Below are positions 35,004 through 43,582 of a stretch of DNA of 64,000 nucleotides, piece after piece. This DNA is from JAVVHH01 sp963835135 (GTDB lineage: Bacteria > Pseudomonadota > Alphaproteobacteria > Acetobacterales > Acetobacteraceae), in assembly GCA_963835135.1 (NCBI GenBank), contig CAWIEF010000003.1:372001-436000 (forward strand), written 5' to 3'. Position 1 is the stretch's first letter. Every line of letters starts with the position of its first letter. A program made the translations under genes and the position numbers. The notes under the pieces are model-generated. The model saw nothing but the letters and a program-made list of their open reading frames with translations, was not told the DNA's origin and did no database searches.

Positions 35004-35906
35004 TTGGTCGCCCATGCGGACTGGAGCATGCAGGCGCGCAAGCGATGGATGTGCGTGGCGGTCCCGGTACACGGCGGGTGGCGCGTCGAGATCGAACGAG
35101 CAAAGCCCGTCGCCCAAATCCTCCCTAGCCTGCGACAGCGCGCAGCCGGGCGTCCGGTCGCGCTCGGCGTCGACGCGCCGATCGGACTTCCGGAACGATA
35201 CCGTCGCGGGCACGCCGGCTTCCCGGCGTTCCTCGCGACGCTTTCGCCGGAGAGCGAGTTCTTCGCCGTCGCCGACACGCCCGACCAAATCAGTCACACC
35301 CGGCCATTCTACCCGAACCGCGGCGCCGCCGGCGTACGGCGGCAAGACCTCCTCACCGGTCTCGGGCTCACCAGCAGCGACCAACTGCTCCGGCTGTGCG
35401 AGCAGTCGGCAGCCAACTGGCCGGCCGCGTCGCCCCTGTTCTGGACGTTGGGCGCCAAACAGGTCGGCAAGGGCGCAATCTGCCTCTGGCGTGACCTGCT
35501 CCTTCCTGCATTGCGCAGCGAGGACCCGCCCGCCATCTGGCCGTTCGACGGCCTGCTCGCCCCCCTGCTGTACACCCGAGGGACGGTCATTGCCGAAACG
35601 TACCCCGCCCATGCCATGCGGCAGATCGAACTGGGGTTCGCCGGCAGCAAGACGAGGCGATCCGATCGGCTGAACGTGTCGGAGCGGCTGCGCGCAATTA
35701 TGCATGGCCTCGCCGCCGAACCGGGCGCCGCGCTTTTGGCCGAGATCGCCACGGGTTTCGGCGCCGGATCGGATGGTGAGGACCGGTTCGACAGCCTCGT
35801 CGGCCTGCTCGGCATGCTGCAAGTCGTTCGTGATCCCTCGCTTGATCGTCCGCCCGACATCGAGGCGGTCCTGAGCTGGGAAGGCTGGATCCTCGGCCGC
35901 CGCTAA
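35004..35906 (+). CDS. DUF429-like predicted RNase-H-fold protein
   Basis: 300 residues from TTG 35004; no ATG precedes the conserved first strand (VAHADWSMQ, then KRWMCVAVP). The acidic position in VALGVDAPIGLP, GAKQVGKGAI in the centre, IAETYPAHAMR and the C-terminal DRFDSLVGLLGML helix with Asp resemble DUF429 proteins, a group with a ribonuclease-H-like fold and no settled biological role. Not clearly linked to neighbours. Confidence 0.55.
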   Translation: MVAHADWSMQARKRWMCVAVPVHGGWRVEIERAKPVAQILPSLRQRAAGRPVALGVDAPIGLPERYRRGHAGFPAFLATLSPESEFFAVADTPDQISHTRPFYPNRGAAGVRRQDLLTGLGLTSSDQLLRLCEQSAANWPAASPLFWTLGAKQVGKGAICLWRDLLLPALRSEDPPAIWPFDGLLAPLLYTRGTVIAETYPAHAMRQIELGFAGSKTRRSDRLNVSERLRAIMHGLAAEPGAALLAEIATGFGAGSDGEDRFDSLVGLLGMLQVVRDPSLDRPPDIEAVLSWEGWILGRR

Positions 35907-35988
35907 GCATTCGTTAGCCAACCCTGGCTATCATCCGGTTCCATTCGATGGACATTGATGGTGAACAAGCCTAGAGGCGCGGCGGAAC

Positions 35989-37539
35989 GTGGCGGGTCGG
36001 CATTTGTCTGAGCCAAAAAGCATCGCCCATCGCGCAATCACCGGGGCGGCCTGGATGGTCGCATTCCGCATGTTCTCGCGCGTGCTGGGCGTCGCCAGTA
36101 CGCTCGTGCTGGCGCGCCTGCTCGACACCGCCGATTTCGGCATCGTCGCCATCGCCTTCACGATCTCGGCCGCCTTCAACTCGCTCTCCAATGTCGGCGT
36201 CACGGAAAACCTCGTCCGGCACAAGACCCTCGGACGCGACGAGCTGGACACCGGCTTCACAATCCAGGTCATCAAGGGAGCAATCACCGGAGTGCTGCTC
36301 CTGGCCGCCGCTCCGTTCGCGGCCCGCTGGTTCTCCGAGCCCCGGCTCGAGAACGTCATCTACATCCTCGCCGGCGCGTTCGCGCTCAGCGGCATCGAGA
36401 ACATCGGCATCATTCACTTCCGCCGCGACATGCGGTTCGATCGCGAGTTCCAGCTTTCGGCGATCGAGCGCGTCCTGACCTTCGCCGCGACGCTCGTCGC
36501 GGCGATGCTGCTCCGCAGCTATTGGGCGCTGGTCATCGGCACCGTCGCGGCCAAGATCGCGCGGGTGATCGCCAGCTACGCCATGCAGCCATATCGGCCG
36601 AGGCTGGGCCTGCGCGCATGGAAGGACTTGGCCGGGTTCTCGATGTGGATGTGGCTGTCCAGCCTGGTCTATATCGCCTGGTTCCGGGCGGACCCGCTCG
36701 TGGTCGGGTCGCAGATCAGCAAGGCCGATCTCGGGCTGTTCGTCGTCGCCCTGGACATAGCACTGTTGCCGACGACAGAGATCATGGAGCCGATCGGGGC
36801 CGTATTGTTTGCCGGTTTCGCCGCCGAGCGTAACGCCGGGCGCGATCCCAGGGGCAGCGCATTCAGCCTCGCGGTCTCGTTGATGGCGGTCATGGCGCCG
36901 ATCGCCCTGGTCCTCTCGGCAGCGTCCACGGACGTTGTCGGCGTCTTGCTCGGGGCAAAATGGAGCGCGGCGGCGCCCATCGTCGCCATTCTGACCTTCA
37001 CGGTCCTCTTCTCGCCCGTTTGCAACACCGCGTCGCAGGTCCTCACCGCGGTGGGTAAGATCCGCACGAACCTGGCAGTCGTCGTCTGCAACACGGTCGT
37101 CAAGGTGACCGCCTTGTACATCGCCGCCCAGACCGGCAACCTCACCATCATCGCTTGCGCCTCGGTGACGATTATCTCCATCGAGTCCTGTTTGTTCACC
37201 ATCACGTTGCGGCGCAACGGCAGCCGGATGACCGGCATGGCCTGGCCATTGCTGCGGATCCTCTGCAGCCTGGGTGTGGCGGCACTCGCTATGCGGCTGA
37301 CCGGGATCGCTTGGGCGGGGGATCTCGTTTTGCCCATTCTCACATGCCTCATGCGCGGCACCGCGCTGGGCGTCGTCGGCATAGGGACCTACGCGGGGCT
37401 ATTGCTGGCGTTGTGGTCCATGGCAGGACGCCCGGAGGGGCCGGAGCGTCAGATCGTCACCGTCGTCCTGCCGATGCTCACCCGGCTCGGGCAACGCGCC
37501 AACAGCCTGTTCGGCCGAAAGCGCCTCGACGCCACGTGA
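35989..37539 (+). CDS. oligosaccharide flippase / lipopolysaccharide biosynthesis protein (Wzx-like, MOP superfamily)
   Basis: 516 residues from GTG 35989. About 12-14 membrane helices. N-terminal GAAWMVAFRMFSRVLGVASTLVLARLLDTADFGIVAIA is characteristic of Wzx/RfbX-type exporters that flip lipid-linked oligosaccharides across the inner membrane; NVGVTENLVRHKTLGRDELDTGF follows. Conserved charged residues lie in the loops. No polysaccharide cluster surrounds it apart from a GT25-like gene far to the right. Confidence 0.85.
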   Translation: MAGRHLSEPKSIAHRAITGAAWMVAFRMFSRVLGVASTLVLARLLDTADFGIVAIAFTISAAFNSLSNVGVTENLVRHKTLGRDELDTGFTIQVIKGAITGVLLLAAAPFAARWFSEPRLENVIYILAGAFALSGIENIGIIHFRRDMRFDREFQLSAIERVLTFAATLVAAMLLRSYWALVIGTVAAKIARVIASYAMQPYRPRLGLRAWKDLAGFSMWMWLSSLVYIAWFRADPLVVGSQISKADLGLFVVALDIALLPTTEIMEPIGAVLFAGFAAERNAGRDPRGSAFSLAVSLMAVMAPIALVLSAASTDVVGVLLGAKWSAAAPIVAILTFTVLFSPVCNTASQVLTAVGKIRTNLAVVVCNTVVKVTALYIAAQTGNLTIIACASVTIISIESCLFTITLRRNGSRMTGMAWPLLRILCSLGVAALAMRLTGIAWAGDLVLPILTCLMRGTALGVVGIGTYAGLLLALWSMAGRPEGPERQIVTVVLPMLTRLGQRANSLFGRKRLDAT

Positions 37540-37547
37540 GCAGCCGA

Positions 37548-38261
37548 TCACGACCGCGGCCGATCCAGCCCGGCATCCACAGCCGCCTGCAGCGCTGCCG
37601 GGTCGTGTAGGATGAGTGAAATGCGCGTCCGCTGCACCATCCCGGCGTCTATGAGGGCGGAGATCTCGCGCGAGATGGTCTCCCGCCGCGCCCCAATCCG
37701 CGACGCCAGTTCCTCCTGGGTCGGCAGCGGGTTGAGCAGCCGCGTGCCATCCGGTTTCGGCCGGCTCAGCCGCAGCAACTCCGCAATCAATCGCAGTCGG
37801 ATCGGCAGCGCCGTAATCTCCAGCAGGCGACGGTTTTGCTCGCGAATGCGCGAGGTGAGGATCCGCATCAGCCGGAGCCCGATGTCGCGGGACGCGAACA
37901 CCGCCTCATGGAACGCCCGCGCCGAGAGCGAACACATCTGGGTCCGCACCAGCGCCTCGATCCGCGCCGAGCGGGGCACCCCGTCGATCGCGGCCATCTC
38001 GCCCACGATGTCCCCCGCCGCGAAATCCCCGAGGATCTGCGTCCGCTCGCCGCTCGCGGTCTGCATCAGCACGCGCACATGCCCGTGCACGATGAAATAC
38101 ACGTCGGTGGTCGAGTCCTCGAAGTCGAGGATGATCCGGTCTGGCTCCGCATCGAACCACCGCGCGTAGCCACCCAGCCGTGCCAGCACATCGGGCGATG
38201 CGCCGGCAAAGAAGGCATGGCGCGCGAGGGTGGCAGCGGGCGTTCCGGATGGGGCGAGCAT
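37548..38261 (-). CDS. Crp/Fnr-family transcriptional regulator
   Basis: About 237 residues. cNMP-binding beta-roll (FFAGASPDVLARLGGYARW, VYFIVHGHVRVL, GDIVGEMAAIDGVPRSARIEAL), then a dimerisation helix and a C-terminal winged helix with recognition segment LASRIGARRETISREISAL. There is no Fnr-type N-terminal cysteine cluster, so it is not an FeS oxygen sensor; the ligand is unclear. Start taken as ATG 38261; ATG 38285 is equally possible. Convergent with the flippase gene. Confidence 0.88.
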   Translation of the reverse strand: MLAPSGTPAATLARHAFFAGASPDVLARLGGYARWFDAEPDRIILDFEDSTTDVYFIVHGHVRVLMQTASGERTQILGDFAAGDIVGEMAAIDGVPRSARIEALVRTQMCSLSARAFHEAVFASRDIGLRLMRILTSRIREQNRRLLEITALPIRLRLIAELLRLSRPKPDGTRLLNPLPTQEELASRIGARRETISREISALIDAGMVQRTRISLILHDPAALQAAVDAGLDRPRS

Positions 38262-38376
38262 GTTGCTTTGAACGTTGCCCCGCATTCGACAACGCTCTGC
38301 TGCAGCGCGCAAGACTGCTTCCCGCACCTCCCGCGTACTGGTAGCTGGAACCGTGGCTGGAGCCGGAGATCATAGC

Positions 38377-38583
38377 ATGCGCTGGCTGTTGCTCTCGGCC
38401 GTGGTCCTTTGCGTCTCCTGCGCCAATCAGACGACCTACCAGGCGTTCCGCGATCCGCCGGACTACGTCGACCGCGTGATCGAGGACGTGACCGCCATGC
38501 TCGAAGGGATGGCCGCCGCCCACTCGGCCCAGCGCATCGTGCTGCGCGACCCGGACATCCGCTCATCGCGCCAACCCAAGTGA
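38377..38583 (+). CDS. small lipoprotein, function unknown
   Basis: 68 residues from ATG 38377, with GGAG 8-9 nt upstream. MRWLLLSAVVLCVSC is a lipoprotein signal with Cys15 as the lipidated residue; the mature part is a short amphipathic domain (DYVDRVIEDVTAMLEGMAAAHSAQR). No family recognised. It is divergent from the Crp/Fnr gene across about 115 bp. Confidence 0.65.
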   Translation: MRWLLLSAVVLCVSCANQTTYQAFRDPPDYVDRVIEDVTAMLEGMAAAHSAQRIVLRDPDIRSSRQPK

Positions 38584-38633
38584 ACTGACGGCAGAGCCGT
38601 GCTAGCCTCCGGGAAAAGCGGGGGGGGGCGACC

Positions 38634-39854
38634 ATGTTGAGCCGGCGGGATGTGCTGATCGGGAGCCTGGCCGCTTCCTCCCTGCTCGCCTCCGCCCAGG
38701 CCGACGACATGCCGACGCTCCGGCTCGGCGTGCTTACCGATCTGTCCGGCCAATACCGCGACAACTCCGGACCCACCTCGGTGCTGGCCGCCAAGCAGGC
38801 CGTCGAGGACTTCCAACCGGAGCAGAAGGGTTTCCGCGTCGAGATCGTCGCCGCGGACCATCAGCAGAAGCCCGATATCGGCGCCGCCGTCGCCCGCGCC
38901 TGGTTCGACCGCGACGCCGTCGACGCGATCGCCGACGTCAACAACACCGCCATCGCGCTGGCCGTCCGCAGCCTCGTTCTGGAGCGCGACAAGACGCTGC
39001 TGATCACTGGCGCCGCGTCCGCCGACCTCACCGGCAGGTGGTGCAACCCGAACAGCGTACACTGGGCGCCGGACACCTACGGCGACGCCCACTCGACCGG
39101 CAATGCCGTCCTCAAACAAGGCAAGAAGAAGTGGTTCCTGATCGTCGCCGACTACGTGTTCGGCCAGACGCTCGAGGCCGAGGTCCGCAACGTCGTCCGC
39201 GATGGCGGCGGCCAAGTCCTCGGCAGCGTGCGCTACCCCTTCCCGGGAACCACCGACTTCGCTGCCTTCCTGCTCGAAGCGCAAACCAGCGGCGCCGACG
39301 TTGTCGCCATGTGCAGCACCGGCGGCGACATGGAGAACTCCGTCAAGCAGGCCCACGAATTCGGCCTCGGCACCTCGGCGACGATCGCCGCCATGTTCGG
39401 CTTCGTCACCGAAATTCATGCCATGAGCCTGCAGATTGCACAGGGCCTCTACCTCTCCGAGCCGTTCTACTGGGACCTCAACGACCGCACCCGCGCCTTC
39501 ACCAGCCGGTTCGTGCCCAAGACCGGCGGCAACTATCCATCCAGCCTGCACGCCGCCTGCTACAGCGCGACACTGCATTGGATGAAGGCCGCCGCCGCCC
39601 ACGGGCCCGAGGCGATGCGCTCCGGCAGAGCCGCCATCGCCGCCATGAAGGCCATCCCGACCGACGATGACTGCTTCGGCAAGGCGAGCATCCGTGAGGA
39701 CGGCCGCTTCCTGGCCGACCTACTGCTCCTGCAAGCCAAGAAGCCGGAGGACAGCAAATCGCCATGGGATCTTCTCCGGGTTGCCGCGACGACCCCGGGG
39801 GCGGACGCATACCGCCCGCTCGGCGAGCGCGCCTGCCCCATGCTGCGCGGCTAG
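38634..39854 (+). CDS. ABC transporter substrate-binding protein, branched-chain-amino-acid type (Peripla_BP_6)
   Basis: 406 residues. The N-terminus MLSRRDVLIGSLAASSLLASAQA carries a twin-arginine motif (SRRDVL), implying Tat export. The mature part matches Leu/Ile/Val-type binding proteins: LRLGVLTDLSGQYRDNSGP, QKPDIGAAVARAWFDRDAVDAIADV, GKKKWFLIVADYVFGQ and FPGTTDFAAFLLEAQTSGADVV. Permease and ATPase genes are not adjacent. It ends 1 nt before the acyl-CoA dehydrogenase start, suggesting joint expression and an acid or amide ligand (inference). Confidence 0.87.
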   Translation: MLSRRDVLIGSLAASSLLASAQADDMPTLRLGVLTDLSGQYRDNSGPTSVLAAKQAVEDFQPEQKGFRVEIVAADHQQKPDIGAAVARAWFDRDAVDAIADVNNTAIALAVRSLVLERDKTLLITGAASADLTGRWCNPNSVHWAPDTYGDAHSTGNAVLKQGKKKWFLIVADYVFGQTLEAEVRNVVRDGGGQVLGSVRYPFPGTTDFAAFLLEAQTSGADVVAMCSTGGDMENSVKQAHEFGLGTSATIAAMFGFVTEIHAMSLQIAQGLYLSEPFYWDLNDRTRAFTSRFVPKTGGNYPSSLHAACYSATLHWMKAAAAHGPEAMRSGRAAIAAMKAIPTDDDCFGKASIREDGRFLADLLLLQAKKPEDSKSPWDLLRVAATTPGADAYRPLGERACPMLRG

Positions 39855-39855
39855 G

Positions 39856-41493
39856 ATGGACGGCAGCCCTATCAGCTCCGAAGGCGCCGTCCCGGACAGC
39901 GCCGGCCTGAACCTCTTCCGCGCCGACCCGGCGCTTGCCGCCCTCGCCCGCCTCTACCTTCCCGCCGACCTCGCCGAGCACCTGCTGCCCCATCTCGACC
40001 GCCTCGGCGCCCTGGCCGGCTCGACCCTCGATGCACTGGCCGGCGAAGCCGACCGCAACCCGCCCGTCCTGCACCACCGCACCCGGCGCGGCGAAGACCA
40101 GCAATCCATCGCCAAGCATCCGGCCTACCGCGAAATGGAGCGCCTCGCCTTCGGCGAGTTCGGGCTCGCCGCCCTATCGCATCGGGGCGGCGTGCTGGGC
40201 TGGCCCGCGCCCATGCCGCCAGCGGCCAAATACCTGCTCACCTACCTGTTCGCCCAAGCCGAATTCGGCCTGCTCTGCCCCGTCAGCATGACCGACAGCC
40301 TGACCCGGACCTTGCGCAAGTTCGGCGCCCCCGACCTCGTCGCCCGACATCTCCCCGCTCTGCTCGCCACCGACCTCGACGCCATGGCGCAGGGCGCCAT
40401 GTTCATGACCGAGCAGGGCGCCGGCTCCGACGTGGGCGCGACCGCCGTCACCGCCGACCCGGCTCCAGATGGCACGTGGCGCCTCACCGGCGACAAATGG
40501 TTCTGCTCCAACCCCGATGCCGCCCTGGCGATGGTCCTGGCCCGTCCCGGCGGCGGCCCGCCCGGCCTCAAGGGCGTCGGCCTGTTCCTTCTCCCCCGAA
40601 CCCGGCCGGACGGCACGCCGAACGGATGTCGGATTGTGCGCCTGAAAGACAAGCTCGGCACCCGGTCCATGGCCTCAGGCGAGATCCGGCTCGAGGGCGC
40701 AATGGCTTATCTCGTCGGCGACGACCCGCGCGAGGTGCCGGGCGCCGGGTTTCGCCAGATGGCCGACATGGTCAACAACTCGCGCCTCTCCAACGGCGTG
40801 CGCGCCGCGGGCCTCATGCGCCGCGCGCTCACCGAGGCCACCTATGTTGCCCAGCACCGCCGCGCCTTCGGCCGCATGCTCGTCGACATGCCGCTGATGC
40901 AGCGCCAACTGGCCAAGCTCGCCCTCCCGACCGAGCAGGCCCGCACGATGGTCCTGCAGACCGCCGATGCCCTGCGCCGGTCCGACGCCGGCGAACCCGG
41001 TGCCTACCCCCTCCTCCGCATCCTGACCCCCTTGCTCAAGTTCCGCGCCTGCCGCGATGCCCGCAAGGTCACTGCAGACGCGATGGAGGTCCGCGGTGGC
41101 TGTGGCTACATCGAGGAATGGCCGGACGCCCGCCTGCTGCGCGATGCCCATCTTGGCTCGATCTGGGAGGGCACCAGCAACGTCGTCGCCCTCGACGTGC
41201 TCCGCGCCGCCGCCCGCGACGGATCGCTCGACGCATTGAGGGCTCATGTGTCGCGGCTGCTCGACCGCGCCCCGCTCGACGGCGCCGCGGCAGCCTTCGA
41301 GCGCGCCGCGGCCCTGGTTACGCGCGCCGGGTCCGACCCAAGCCTCGCCCGGCAAGCCGCATCGGGCGTCTATAACGTCACCTCCGCCGTCGCCCTGGCG
41401 TGGGAGGCCGCATCCCTCGACGACCCGGCTCGCCATGCGCTGGCCGCTGCGGTGCTGCGGCATCGCGTCCTGCCGCGGGACCCGCTCGCGTAG
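39856..41493 (+). CDS. acyl-CoA dehydrogenase family protein (AidB-like)
   Basis: 545 residues from ATG 39856. The long N-terminal region with HPAYREMERLAFGEFGL, then FMTEQGAGSDVGATAV, FCSNPDAALAMVLAR, SRLSNGVRAAGLMRRAL and GGCGYIEEWPDARLLRD with LGSIWEGTSNVVALDVLR matches the AidB/isovaleryl-CoA-dehydrogenase-like branch. FAD-binding residues are in place; the GTSN segment marks the region of the flavin/CoA site. Probably oxidises a branched acyl-CoA, or like AidB protects DNA; I cannot decide. Co-directional with the preceding binding-protein gene. Confidence 0.88.
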   Translation: MDGSPISSEGAVPDSAGLNLFRADPALAALARLYLPADLAEHLLPHLDRLGALAGSTLDALAGEADRNPPVLHHRTRRGEDQQSIAKHPAYREMERLAFGEFGLAALSHRGGVLGWPAPMPPAAKYLLTYLFAQAEFGLLCPVSMTDSLTRTLRKFGAPDLVARHLPALLATDLDAMAQGAMFMTEQGAGSDVGATAVTADPAPDGTWRLTGDKWFCSNPDAALAMVLARPGGGPPGLKGVGLFLLPRTRPDGTPNGCRIVRLKDKLGTRSMASGEIRLEGAMAYLVGDDPREVPGAGFRQMADMVNNSRLSNGVRAAGLMRRALTEATYVAQHRRAFGRMLVDMPLMQRQLAKLALPTEQARTMVLQTADALRRSDAGEPGAYPLLRILTPLLKFRACRDARKVTADAMEVRGGCGYIEEWPDARLLRDAHLGSIWEGTSNVVALDVLRAAARDGSLDALRAHVSRLLDRAPLDGAAAAFERAAALVTRAGSDPSLARQAASGVYNVTSAVALAWEAASLDDPARHALAAAVLRHRVLPRDPLA

Positions 41494-41536
41494 GGTTGCG
41501 GTCGCGATCGAGGCCGGTTTGTCCTATGGTGCGGCC

Positions 41537-43510
41537 ATGCTGCACGTGCGAAGTCGCCCACGCCGCTCGACCGTCGCCCCCCTGCTCCTCTGGCCCTGGC
41601 TGCGCGACACCGTCGCAGGCAGCGACCAGGGCCTTCTTCGCCTTCAGATGGCGGCTCGCGGCACCCTATCCGTTCTCCTGACGACGGTCATCGCCGTCCT
41701 GGCCGGCCGCTGGGTCCACTTCAGCCCCGTCGAGTGCGCCGGCGGGATCACCCTGAGCATGATGTCGCCCTTCCTGATGCGCGAGCCAACCCGGCAGCAG
41801 CGTCAGCGCACCCTGCTCATGCTCGTCCTGCCCGCGATCGCCGCCACCGTCGCGACCACCGTGCTGCATGGCCATGGACCCGCAGGAGACGCCATTTTCC
41901 TGCTCCTCGTCTTCGTTTGCTTCCTGTTCGGCCCAGTCAGCCCGCGCGCCATCGGCATCGGCCTGGTCGCCGTCATCACGAGCTATGTCGGCCTATACCT
42001 CGAACTCCCGCCGGCCACGCTGCCGGTGCAGATCGCCGCCCAGATATTGGCAATCCCGATCATTGCCCTGGCCTGCTTCGTCGTGGTTCCCATGGATGCC
42101 GCCGCCACGCTCCGCCGCAGCATCGGCACGGTCCAAACCCGGGCGGCCCAGGTCATCCGCCAGGCCAAGGCGCTCGACTCCGGACTGACGGACGACGCCA
42201 AGACCCGCTTGCGCGGTGCGGTGCTGCAGCTCAATCAGGCCGCCCTGGTCGCCGACGACCAGCTTGCTTTCTTCGAACCTGGCGCCGCCGGGGCGGTCCG
42301 CTCCCGTCTCGTCGATGTCGAGCTGTGGACGGCGCGGCTCGCCCATCATCTCGAAACCGTCGCCCCGGACGACAAGCGCTGGTCGGGCCGACTGATGCTG
42401 CATGCGCGCCGCATCGCGCGCGGCGGCCGCTACAGCACCGACGCCAGCTCCTACGAGCCCGGCACTCTGATCGCCACGCTGGTCGGTCTCGGTCAGGCCG
42501 TGCATGGGCTCGGTCAGGCGTTGCAGGAGCAGCGCGCCGCCCGCCCGGCCCTGGCCAAGCCGCCACCGCCGGGGCCGCTCGCCTGGCGCCTGGCCACGCG
42601 GGTCACGCTCGCCGCCGGGCTGGCGATGGCCGGCGGCATGGCTCTGTCGCCCCAACGCTGGTTCTGGGCGGTCATCACCGTTTATGTGGTGTTCTTGAAT
42701 GTTCGCTCCCGCGGCGAGACCATTTACAAAGGCCTGCAACGCCTGGCCGGCACCCTGCTCGGCATCGGCAGCGGCCTCGTCATCGCGCTTTCCTTTCGCG
42801 GGGACGGGACACTCGAGGCGATGACGTTGCTGCTCTCGGTGTTCGGCATGTACTACTTCTTCCTGAGCTCCTACACGCTCGGCATCTTCTTCGTGACGAT
42901 CATGCTGGGCCTGCTCTACGGCATGCTCGGAGCCCCATTGGAGACCGTACTGCTGCTCCGCCTCGAGGAGACCGCGATCGGCGCCGCGGCCGCCATCTTC
43001 GTCGCCGCGTTCGTTCTGCCGGACTCGACGAGCGTGCGGGTGCGCAAAGCCGGCTGCGCCGTCATGATCGAGCTCGCCACCGCGCTCCATGCCAGTGCCC
43101 GCGCTTTGGGCGGCGACCCGGGGGCTGCTCCTGCCGCGTCGATGCGCCAGGTCGACCGCATGGTCGCCGACCTTCGCCTGGCTCTGGCACCCATGACCGC
43201 CACCCGGGCGTTCATGCGCCGCCCCGCCCTCGAACGCCCGGTGTCCGCGCTGCTCGACTGCGTCCACTGGACCCGGGTCGTCGTCGCCGAGGCGAGCACT
43301 GCCTTCGATGGGGACCATGCCGTCGATACCCGTTCGATCGAGCACGCCGCTCGCCGTCTCGAGGCGCTCGGCCGAGACGAGTTCGATGGGCAAGCGCCGG
43401 CTCACGGCGGCACCGCGGCAGGGTCGCTGGCTCAGCTCGACCGGGCCATCACCACGATGGAGCAGCGCCGCTCGCTCCGCGCCCACGAGATCTACGCCAT
43501 CGACACCTAA
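41537..43510 (+). CDS. FUSC-family membrane protein (AaeB/YccS-like efflux)
   Basis: 657 residues from ATG 41537. Two membrane blocks of 5-6 helices each: the first near residues 35-185 (SVLLTTVIAVLAGRW, LLVFVCFLFGPVSPRAIGIG), the second near residues 355-500 (AAGLAMAGGMALSPQRWFWAVITVYVVF, GLVIALSF, GMYYFFLSSYTLGIFFVTIML). Each is followed by a cytoplasmic helical region. RGETIYKGLQRLAGTLLG is the FUSC signature. Members are linked to export of aromatic acids or fusaric acid. A periplasmic adaptor gene is not adjacent. Confidence 0.85.
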   Translation: MLHVRSRPRRSTVAPLLLWPWLRDTVAGSDQGLLRLQMAARGTLSVLLTTVIAVLAGRWVHFSPVECAGGITLSMMSPFLMREPTRQQRQRTLLMLVLPAIAATVATTVLHGHGPAGDAIFLLLVFVCFLFGPVSPRAIGIGLVAVITSYVGLYLELPPATLPVQIAAQILAIPIIALACFVVVPMDAAATLRRSIGTVQTRAAQVIRQAKALDSGLTDDAKTRLRGAVLQLNQAALVADDQLAFFEPGAAGAVRSRLVDVELWTARLAHHLETVAPDDKRWSGRLMLHARRIARGGRYSTDASSYEPGTLIATLVGLGQAVHGLGQALQEQRAARPALAKPPPPGPLAWRLATRVTLAAGLAMAGGMALSPQRWFWAVITVYVVFLNVRSRGETIYKGLQRLAGTLLGIGSGLVIALSFRGDGTLEAMTLLLSVFGMYYFFLSSYTLGIFFVTIMLGLLYGMLGAPLETVLLLRLEETAIGAAAAIFVAAFVLPDSTSVRVRKAGCAVMIELATALHASARALGGDPGAAPAASMRQVDRMVADLRLALAPMTATRAFMRRPALERPVSALLDCVHWTRVVVAEASTAFDGDHAVDTRSIEHAARRLEALGRDEFDGQAPAHGGTAAGSLAQLDRAITTMEQRRSLRAHEIYAIDT

Positions 43511-43567
43511 CGCCGCGCTCGCGTGCCCGGCGATCATCAGCCGACATGGAAAGCACGCGTCACAAAG

Positions 43568-43573
43568 TATAAT
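43568..43573 (+). promoter_or_regulatory. Perfect -10 box (TATAAT) 9 nt before the histidine kinase start
   Basis: TATAAT is followed after 9 nt by the ATG of the kinase gene, so a transcript starting 6-7 nt downstream of the box would have almost no leader. No convincing -35 is seen at 16-18 nt. It stands out in this GC-rich region. Confidence 0.4.
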
Positions 43574-43582
43574 CTCCGCGGC